DNA from: Pseudomonadota bacterium
GTDB taxonomy: Bacteria; Chloroflexota; UBA6077; JAJPHF01
DNA length: 64,000 bases
Reading direction: 5' to 3'
NCBI GenBank assembly: GCA_021325365.1
Contig: JAJPHF010000168.1
Coordinates: 6,206 to 70,205 of the forward strand
The notes below the pieces were generated by a model. That model was not told the DNA's origin. It searched no databases and saw nothing but the letters and a program-made list of their open reading frames with translations. Positions 58,441 through 64,000 of this stretch are shown here, one piece after another. The number at the start of each line of letters is the position of its first letter. Positions within the stretch are counted from its first letter, which is position 1. Both the position numbers and the translations under genes were made by a program.

Positions 58441-58472
58441 ACTGGGCGCTGTGAGATGATGGAACGCTCCCC

Positions 58473-60122
58473 ATGAATCAGCTCGACGCGGGCACCGGCC
58501 TGGCTCACCTGGTCCTGCAGCTGGGCGCGATTCTCATCGCCGCCAAAGTGGGCGGCGAGCTGGCCGAGCGCCTCGCCCAGCCGACGGTGCTCGGCGAGCT
58601 GTTGGCAGGAGTCGCTATCGGGCCATTCGCGCTGGGCGGCCTCACGCTGCCACTCCTGGGCGAGCCGCTGTTCGGTCCGGTGGCGAGCCGCAGCGGGCCG
58701 CTCTCGCCCGAGCTGTATGCCTTCGCGCAGGTCGCGGCCGTGGTACTCCTGTTCCTCATCGGCCTGAACACGGACCTGCTGCAGTTCTTGCGGTATAGCC
58801 ACGCCGCGGCGCTGGTCGCGGTCGGCGGCAACCTCCTGTCGTTCGCGCTGGGAGTCGTCGTCGCGCTGGTCTTCGGGCTGGCACCCAGCGCGAGCGACCC
58901 GCGGGCGCTGTTTCTTGGCGGGATCATCGCCACCACGTCGGTAGGGGTGAGCGCCCGCGTCCTGGCTGACCTCGGGCGGCTCGACACGCCGGAGGGGGTG
59001 ACCATTCTTGGCGGCGCGGTGGTCGACGACGTGCTCGGCATCATCGGCCTCGGCCTGGCGATCAGCGTCGCCGCGGGCCAGAGCATTACGCCCGCGGGCG
59101 TGGCGCTGAGCGCGGCGCGCGCCGTGGGCGCCCTCGTGGCGGTGACGGCGGGCGCCCTGCTGGCCGTGCGCCTGCTCACCCGGCTGCCGCTGCGGCTCCG
59201 CGGCGAGGGGGCGGTCGTGGGGATCGCGCTCGGGAGCGCGTTCGTGGCCGGCTACCTGATCGAGCAAGCTGGCCTCGCGGCGATCCTGGGGGCGTACGCG
59301 GTGGGCCTCGCGCTGTCGCAGACCCCCATGGGCCGCGGGATCGAGCGGGCGCTGCTCGGCCTGCGCCAGGTGCTGGTGCCCGTGTTCTTCGTGGTGATGG
59401 GCGCGCTGGTCGACTTGCCGGCGATGGCCGCCGCCCTGTCGCTGGGCGCTGCGCTGTGCGTGGCGGCCGTGCTGGGCAAGACGCTGGGCTGCGGGCTCCC
59501 CGCGCTCGGCGTGGGCTTTCGCGGGCGGCGCGTGCTGGCCGTGGTCGGCGGCATGCTCCCACGCGGGGAGGTCGCGCTGATCGTCGCGGGGATTGGCCTG
59601 AGCAGCGGGACGATCGGCAGCGAGCTGTTCGGCGTGGCGATCCTGCTGGTGGCCGTGACGACCGTGCTGGGCTCGGGCCTGCTCGTGCTCAGTTTTCGCC
59701 CCGCCGGGACGCCAAGGCCCGCGCTCGGCGCCGAGGCGGAGCGGCGCACCCTGCGCCTGAGCCCGGCCACCGCCGACCTGTTCCTGCAGGGGCTGGAGGC
59801 GACGCTGCGCGGCGCCGGCCTGACCGAGATCGTCCGCTACCACGACTTCGATGGGCGGGAGGTCGCCGAGTTCGGCAAGCCCGGCAGCGAGAACTATGTC
59901 AGTGTGGCGCTGGAGCCGGTCGAGCGGGGGCTGCGGCTGATGCACGTCGAGTACGGTCCGGGCGAGTGGCCCACGCTGGTAGCGGCGGCCATCGACGAGG
60001 CCGTGCGCCAGGTGGCTTACGAAGTGCTGGAGCCGCTGCTGGGCAGCGCCGACGACGCGCGGCTGCGCGCGCGCCGCTATCTCATCGGCCTGCTCCAGAG
60101 CGAGGACGAGATGGGCGCGTAG
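58473..60122 (+). CDS. CPA2-type cation:proton antiporter with C-terminal regulatory domain
   Basis: This 549-residue protein has about twelve membrane helices of the Na+/H+ exchanger fold (PF00999). LGAILIAAKVGGELAERLAQPTVLGELLAGVAIGP is the Kef/CPA2 N-terminus. LGGAVVDDVLGIIGLGLA has the Asp pair for ion and proton exchange, and GGMLPRGEVALIVAGIGL is the late conserved block. A cytoplasmic domain from about residue 420 (SPATADLFLQGLEATLRGAGLTEI ... DEAVRQVAYEVLEPLL) is unfamiliar and replaces the usual RCK/TrkA-N. Gene position between kdpD and kdpA suggests K+ or Na+ homeostasis, with the antiporter as an efflux counterpart of Kdp uptake. Confidence 0.88.
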   Translation: MNQLDAGTGLAHLVLQLGAILIAAKVGGELAERLAQPTVLGELLAGVAIGPFALGGLTLPLLGEPLFGPVASRSGPLSPELYAFAQVAAVVLLFLIGLNTDLLQFLRYSHAAALVAVGGNLLSFALGVVVALVFGLAPSASDPRALFLGGIIATTSVGVSARVLADLGRLDTPEGVTILGGAVVDDVLGIIGLGLAISVAAGQSITPAGVALSAARAVGALVAVTAGALLAVRLLTRLPLRLRGEGAVVGIALGSAFVAGYLIEQAGLAAILGAYAVGLALSQTPMGRGIERALLGLRQVLVPVFFVVMGALVDLPAMAAALSLGAALCVAAVLGKTLGCGLPALGVGFRGRRVLAVVGGMLPRGEVALIVAGIGLSSGTIGSELFGVAILLVAVTTVLGSGLLVLSFRPAGTPRPALGAEAERRTLRLSPATADLFLQGLEATLRGAGLTEIVRYHDFDGREVAEFGKPGSENYVSVALEPVERGLRLMHVEYGPGEWPTLVAAAIDEAVRQVAYEVLEPLLGSADDARLRARRYLIGLLQSEDEMGA

Positions 60123-60136
60123 CAGTACCGCAGTCA

Positions 60137-61861
60137 TTAGCGAGCCACCCCGCTGAGCAGCGCCTCGATGCCCGGGCCCAGCGTGAGCGCCGGCAGGTAC
60201 GTCAGGCCGACGACGAGTACGGCCGTGCCGGTCAGGATCGTCCCAAAGAGCACCGAGTCCGTGGGCAGCGTGCCGAGCGTCACGCGCCGGCGGGGCTGCC
60301 GCACCAGGAGGCCCGCCAGCGCCAGCGCGGTGATGCCCAGCCCGAGGCGTCCCCCCATCATCGCCACTGCCGTGCTGAGGTTGTAGAACGGTGTGTTCGC
60401 GCTCAGCCCCGCAAAGTTCTGGCCGTTGTTCGCCGCGCTGCTCGCGTAGGCGAAGAGGATCTCGGTGAAGCCGTGCGGGCCGCTGTTGGTGGTCAGCCCC
60501 GCCAGCCCCCAGTCGGTCACCACCGCCACCGCGGTCGGCACTAGCACGACGAGCGGCCCGAGCAGGGTATACAGGACGATCAGCTTGACCTCGGGTGGCC
60601 CGAGCCGCTTGCCCACGTACTCGGGCGTGCGGCCCACCATTAGCCCGGTGATGAACAGGCCCAGCAGGGCGACCAGGATCAGGCTGTACAGCCCCGTCCC
60701 CAGGCCGCCGAAGAGGATCTCGCCGAACAGCATGTTCACCAGGGGCACCAGGCCCCCGAGCGCCGTGTAGCTGTCGTGCATCGAGTTGTACGAGCCGGTC
60801 GCGCCGTTCGAGGTGGTCACCGCGGTGAGCGCCGAGCCGCCGATGCCGAAGCGCGTCTCCTTGCCCTCCATGTTGCCACCGGCCTGGGTGGCCGTCGAGG
60901 CGGTCAGCGCCGCGGCAGTCGCGGGACTGCCCGCTTGCTCCGCCGCGCCGCAGACCAGCAACCCGATCGTGAACAGGACCGTCATGACGGCGAACAGCAG
61001 CCAGCCGTCGCGCGGGCGCCCCACGAGCCGCCCGAAGGTGTTCGTGAGCGCGGCAGGTACGACGGCAATCGCCAGCATCTCCAGCAAGTTCGTGAGCGGC
61101 GTCGGGTTCTCATAAGGATGGGCGCCGTTCACGTTGAAGAAGCCGCCGCCGTTGGTGCCGAGGTTCTTGATCCATTCCAGCCCCGCTACCGGCCCTTGCG
61201 CGATCAGCTGGGGCGCGCCCTCCAGGCCGGTCGCGGCCGTGTAGGGATGGAAGTTCATCGGCACGCCCTGCCAGACGAGGAGCAGACTGCCCACGAGCGA
61301 GGCGGGGAGCAGCACCCACCAGATGCCCCGCACCACGTCCACCCAGAAATTGCCCACCGTGGCCCCCTCTTCGCGCGCGAACCCGCGAATGAAGGCCAGG
61401 CCCACCGCGAGGCCGGCGGCGCCGGCCAGGAAGTTCTGGGCGGCCAGTCCGACCATCTGGCCGACGTAGTGCATGGTCGTCTCGCCCGCATACGCCTGCC
61501 AGGTGGTCGTGGTGGCGAAGCTGATGGCCGTGTTCATCGCCAGATCGGGCGTCATCTCGGTCGACAGCGCGTCGGCGTTGAACCCGGGGAGGAGCGCCTG
61601 CAGGCGGAGGATGGTGTAAAGGAGGAGGGTGCCGGTCAGGCCGAAGAGGACGAACGCCGTGGCGTACTCTCGCCAGGTCATCTCGTGGGTGGGGTCGACG
61701 CCCGTGAGGCGGTAGGTGGCCCGCTCCACGGGCCGGAGCAACGGGTCCAGCCAGGTCCGGCGCCCCGTGAAGACCGCGGCCAGGTAGCCGCCGAGAGGGC
61801 GGACCAGCACGACCACGACCAGCAGGAAGAGCGCGTACTGGAGCAAGCTCATGATGCTCAT
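60137..61861 (-). CDS. kdpA: Potassium-transporting ATPase potassium-binding subunit KdpA
   Basis: This 574-residue protein belongs to the K+ channel-like superfamily and carries all four selectivity-filter regions: ATTTTWQAYAGE, NLGTNGGGFFNVNGAHPYENP, TTSNGATGSYNSMHDSYTALG and SAANNGQNFAGL. About ten helices; length agrees with E. coli KdpA. It forms the high-affinity K+ path of KdpFABC. The ATG behind GAGGTGCCCGAT is used; a GTG three codons earlier is possible. No KdpF-like peptide was found before it. Unusually it lies after kdpC and three small genes rather than before kdpB. Confidence 0.96.
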   Translation of the reverse strand: MSIMSLLQYALFLLVVVVLVRPLGGYLAAVFTGRRTWLDPLLRPVERATYRLTGVDPTHEMTWREYATAFVLFGLTGTLLLYTILRLQALLPGFNADALSTEMTPDLAMNTAISFATTTTWQAYAGETTMHYVGQMVGLAAQNFLAGAAGLAVGLAFIRGFAREEGATVGNFWVDVVRGIWWVLLPASLVGSLLLVWQGVPMNFHPYTAATGLEGAPQLIAQGPVAGLEWIKNLGTNGGGFFNVNGAHPYENPTPLTNLLEMLAIAVVPAALTNTFGRLVGRPRDGWLLFAVMTVLFTIGLLVCGAAEQAGSPATAAALTASTATQAGGNMEGKETRFGIGGSALTAVTTSNGATGSYNSMHDSYTALGGLVPLVNMLFGEILFGGLGTGLYSLILVALLGLFITGLMVGRTPEYVGKRLGPPEVKLIVLYTLLGPLVVLVPTAVAVVTDWGLAGLTTNSGPHGFTEILFAYASSAANNGQNFAGLSANTPFYNLSTAVAMMGGRLGLGITALALAGLLVRQPRRRVTLGTLPTDSVLFGTILTGTAVLVVGLTYLPALTLGPGIEALLSGVAR

Positions 61862-61954
61862 ATCGGGCACCTCACGGGCGCGGGCTGGCGGCGGGGACGC
61901 ACACGCGCCGCGCGTCCCGCTCCGGGCCCGGGCGCCCGGGCCGGCCCCGGACGC

Positions 61955-62266
61955 TTACGTCGACCGCCGGAGCAGCGTCACGCCGGGGCAGCCACCATGG
62001 TAATCGACCTGGGCGCGTAGCCCGAACTCCGCCGCGATCGCCTCGGCACGATCGACGAAGTGCAGCATGCGCGTCCCATACGGAATGTCGCGGCCCGCGA
62101 AGCCCTCCAGGCGCACCGAGCGCAGCTCGCGCGGCGCCTGCACGAGCGCCTGGCACCCCAGGCGGATCGCGCTCTCCCAGGGGCCGGGGGAAGCGTCGTT
62201 GCCGCTGCCCAGCCATTCCCGAATGCGCTTCCATGAGTCCGCGCGACTGAGATCGTCGAGCGACAT
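61955..62266 (-). CDS. Hypothetical protein within the kdp locus
   Basis: This 103-residue protein starts MSLDDLSRADSWKRIREWLG and has a C-terminal part LRSVRLEGFAGRDIPYGTRMLHFVDRAEAIAAEFGLRAQVDYHGGCPGVTLLRRS that looks like a small alpha-beta domain. No signal or membrane helix. Not recognised. The ATG has GAGGAGTCACTTGG. It lies between kdpC and kdpA with two other small genes on the same strand, so it may be cotranscribed with the transporter. Confidence 0.6.
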   Translation of the reverse strand: MSLDDLSRADSWKRIREWLGSGNDASPGPWESAIRLGCQALVQAPRELRSVRLEGFAGRDIPYGTRMLHFVDRAEAIAAEFGLRAQVDYHGGCPGVTLLRRST

Positions 62267-62363
62267 CCAAGTGACTCCTCGGAGCTTCCCCGCGCGAGAA
62301 CCGCCCCGGGCAAGCGGTTCGGCGAGGACCGAGCGCTGCATGCGATAGGCACGCCGCTTGCGG

Positions 62364-62522
62364 CTAATCCCGCCGCGGCTCCGCGCGGTCGTTCCCGGGC
62401 CGCGGGTACTGCCGCTCGAGCGCCTCGATCGCCGCCCGCGCCCGCTCGCCCTGCTGGCGGCGCAGCAAGGCTTTCTGGCGCCGAAGGTAGATCCGCACGC
62501 TGCGGGGACGGTCTCCAGCCAT
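62364..62522 (-). CDS. Small basic 52-residue protein within the kdp locus
   Basis: The frame encodes MAGDRPRSVRIYLRRQKALL followed by RRQQGERARAAIEALERQYP and a short charged tail, ending at TAG. It is strongly basic and predicted to be one long helix. AGGGAGGGAGCGA stands directly before the ATG, one of the best ribosome sites in the window, which argues for real translation. No family recognised. It is the middle of three small genes between kdpC and kdpA. Confidence 0.55.
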   Translation of the reverse strand: MAGDRPRSVRIYLRRQKALLRRQQGERARAAIEALERQYPRPGNDRAEPRRD

Positions 62523-62576
62523 TCGCTCCCTCCCTATGCCGACCGGGCGGCGCCTGCACCAGGCGCCAGCCCGCCG

Positions 62577-62843
62577 CTAGCAGACCCGCTCGTAGTAGAG
62601 CCGACGCTCCTTTGCGCTGACCGGGACGACCTTGGTCAGCCGCCAGCCGCTCAGAATCGCTATCTGGGTGAAGGTCGCCTCCTCGTACACCGTCTTGGTG
62701 GCGGGCACCCCGAACATGTCGTGCCAGTGCAGTCCAGCGGGGTTCACGAGCCAGCGTTCGTTCCCACCGTTGCCGCCCGCCTTGCGTGACGTGATGGCGA
62801 ACGCCGCGCAGTGAAAGGTGTGTGGGTGTGGGCTGATAGCCAT
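62577..62843 (-). CDS. Hypothetical protein within the kdp locus
   Basis: This 88-residue protein has several His and aromatic residues (PHPHTFHCAAFAITSRKAGG, LHWHDMFGVP) and a C-terminal ILSGWRLTKVVPVSAKERRLYYERV. No signal or membrane helix. Not recognised; the His clusters could bind metal. The ATG has GGAGG seven bases upstream. It begins 60 bases after the kdpC stop and is probably in the same transcript. Confidence 0.6.
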   Translation of the reverse strand: MAISPHPHTFHCAAFAITSRKAGGNGGNERWLVNPAGLHWHDMFGVPATKTVYEEATFTQIAILSGWRLTKVVPVSAKERRLYYERVC

Positions 62844-62903
62844 GTCATCCTCCGGCCAGGCCTCCGGCGGCCGCCGCGGGCAGCCGATTGCTGCGGTAGC
62901 GCG

Positions 62904-63521
62904 CTACCGGGGCAGCGGCCGCAGGTCGTCCAGCGCCAGGTTCAGCCGCAGCACGTTCACCCGCGGCTCACCGAGCACGAAGAGCACGCGGCCCTCGGTG
63001 TACTGGTCGACTAGCTGCTGCACCTGCTGCGCGGGCAGGCCACGCGCCGCGGTCACGCGCGCTACCTGGATGGCCGCGTTGGCCGGCGTGATGTGCGGGT
63101 CAAGCCCGCTCGCCGACGCCGTCACCGCGTCCACCGGCACCTGAGCGTCCGGCGCCAGGCCGTTCTCCTCGCGGTAGGCCTTCGCCCGCTCGGCCACCGT
63201 GTCGATCAGCTTCTGGTTCGTCGGCCCGAGGTTCGAGCCGCCCGAGTTCGCGGCGTTGTACGGCTGGTCCACCGTGGAGTCGTCGGCGTTCACCGTCGCC
63301 GACGGCCGCGGATGGAAGTACCCCGGCGCCGTGAAGCCCTGCGCGATCAGCTCCGAGCCGACCACCTGGCCGTTGCGCTCGATCAGGCTGCCGTTCGCCT
63401 GGTAGGGGAACGCCACCTGCGCCACCGCCGTGATCGCCAGCGGGTATAGAAGGCCCGTGAGCACCGTCAGCACCACGGTCATGACCACCGCGATGCGGAT
63501 CTGCTGTCCCAGTCCGCTCAT
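62904..63521 (-). CDS. kdpC: Potassium-transporting ATPase subunit KdpC
   Basis: This 205-residue protein has one N-terminal transmembrane helix ([29 protein letters not shown]) and the family blocks [66 protein letters not shown] and [11 protein letters not shown]. KdpC helps K+ binding by the KdpFABC complex at the outer membrane face. Start ATG after GGGAGGATGTG; a GTG one codon earlier is possible. It follows kdpB by 39 bases, the normal order. Confidence 0.96.
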   Translation of the reverse strand: MSGLGQQIRIAVVMTVVLTVLTGLLYPLAITAVAQVAFPYQANGSLIERNGQVVGSELIAQGFTAPGYFHPRPSATVNADDSTVDQPYNAANSGGSNLGPTNQKLIDTVAERAKAYREENGLAPDAQVPVDAVTASASGLDPHITPANAAIQVARVTAARGLPAQQVQQLVDQYTEGRVLFVLGEPRVNVLRLNLALDDLRPLPR

Positions 63522-63560
63522 CACATCCTCCCGCGTAGGGATGTAGGGGGCTGCCGCCCC

Positions 63561-64000
63561 TTACGCCAGGTGCAGCACGGCGAGGAGCACGTCGATCGCC
63601 TTGATGCCGATGAACGGGGCGATGATGCCGCCCACGCCGTAGATCAGCAGGTTGCGGGTGAGCAGCTGCGCCGCCGGCACCGCGCGGTACTGGACGCCCC
63701 GCAGCGCCAGCGGGATGAGCGCGATGATGATCAGCGCGTTGAAGATCACCGCCGACAGGATCGCGCTCTCGGGCGTGGCCAGCCGCATCACGTTCAGCGC
63801 GTTCAGCTCGGGATAGGCCACGGCGAACATCGCCGGGATGATGGCGAAGTACTTCGCCACGTCGTTGGCGACCGAGAACGTTGTGATCGCGCCGCGCGTA
63901 ATGAGGAGCTGCTTGCCGATCATCACCACCTCGATGAGCTTCGTCGGGTTGGAATCGAGGTCGACCATGTTGCCGGCCTCTTTCGCCGCCTGCGTGCCCG
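63561..64000 (-). CDS. kdpB: Potassium-transporting ATPase ATP-binding subunit KdpB, C-terminal part
   Basis: The frame runs off the right edge. The visible C-terminal portion (about 145 residues) reads [20 protein letters not shown], then [38 protein letters not shown] and the last membrane helices. Those are the post-hinge segment and M5-M7 region of the P-type ATPase KdpB. The phosphorylation DKTGT motif and nucleotide domain lie outside the window. It is the first visible gene of the kdp transcript. Confidence 0.95.
   Translation of the reverse strand, partial: GTQAAKEAGNMVDLDSNPTKLIEVVMIGKQLLITRGAITTFSVANDVAKYFAIIPAMFAVAYPELNALNVMRLATPESAILSAVIFNALIIIALIPLALRGVQYRAVPAAQLLTRNLLIYGVGGIIAPFIGIKAIDVLLAVLHLA

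Larger units (their letters stand above)
58083..58472. promoter_or_regulatory. Divergent control region of kdpD and the antiporter
   Basis: This gene-free 390-base region has repeat E (58115-58175), a possible promoter TTGCCT (58248) with TACACT (58272), TAGAAT (58294-58299), and the two hairpins described separately. I could not match it to a known riboswitch class. Confidence 0.5.

Noticed and set aside
58083..58472. ydaO-type c-di-AMP riboswitch upstream of the antiporter or kdpD
   Set aside because: I could not place the conserved core motifs of that class in either orientation; only generic hairpins are visible.
60123..64000. kdpF gene
   Set aside because: No short hydrophobic single-helix peptide with a ribosome site was found before kdpA or between the kdp genes.
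1..64000. tRNA, rRNA and insertion sequences
   Set aside because: No cloverleaf-like sequence with a CCA-type end, no rRNA-like stretch and no transposase or recombinase signature were seen on either strand.

Overview
The window is very GC-rich, densely coded DNA. No rRNA, tRNA, CRISPR array or transposase is visible. Three traits point tentatively to a high-GC Chloroflexota (Thermomicrobia-like or SAR202-like soil or aquatic lineage). They are an extracellular repeat protein ending in an IPEAD / transmembrane / arginine tail, a KdpD made only of the sensor N-domain plus a USP domain, and an expansion of luciferase-like monooxygenases (LLM) and lipoprotein substrate-binding proteins (SBP). 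Assignment rests on gene style only; no marker gene is present.

Layout. 1-6.4 kb: a secreted phosphoesterase, an unknown protein, an isochorismatase-type amidohydrolase, a VOC protein, and a secreted DUF11-like protein with a C-terminal sorting-like tail. 6.9-14.6 kb: a dCache-HAMP-GAF-GGDEF diguanylate cyclase, a hydantoinase B with an in-frame 17-residue repeat insertion, an LLM/hydrolase pair, a Uma2 nuclease-fold protein and a split-barrel flavoprotein. 14.6-21.3 kb: an MFS exporter, an amidohydrolase and three SBPs. 21.5-29 kb: Nudix, J-domain, MoaE/MoaD, an esterase, a HbpS/GlcG-like protein, a cupin, an SDR and a secreted GH5-type glycosidase. 28.9-34 kb: an LLM, a ferritin-like protein, a RES-Xre toxin-antitoxin pair, another SBP and a 780-base regulatory-looking gap.

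34-56.6 kb is the most striking part. Every gene lies on the minus strand: two LLMs with an alpha/beta hydrolase, two more hydrolases, seven SBPs (six close paralogues), two homogentisate-dioxygenase-like bicupins, a NicX/M29-like metalloprotein with a flavin reductase, a double-VOC protein, a creatinase-like M24 protein, a LysR regulator and a YtcJ-type amidohydrolase. It looks like a peripheral catabolic island for aromatic or heteroaromatic compounds that grew by duplication. A TTCAT-N11-ATGAA LysR-type box lies just upstream of the first SBP. Eleven SBPs occur in the window, yet no ABC permease or ATPase gene does.

56.8-64 kb is potassium homeostasis: a truncated KdpD, a CPA2 antiporter preceded by a terminator/attenuator-like hairpin, and a rearranged kdp locus. 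Its minus-strand order is kdpB (cut by the window edge), kdpC, three small unknown genes, kdpA.

Several families of GC-rich interspersed repeats fill most intergenic gaps. One of them also occurs inside the hydantoinase B reading frame with a period that preserves the frame.
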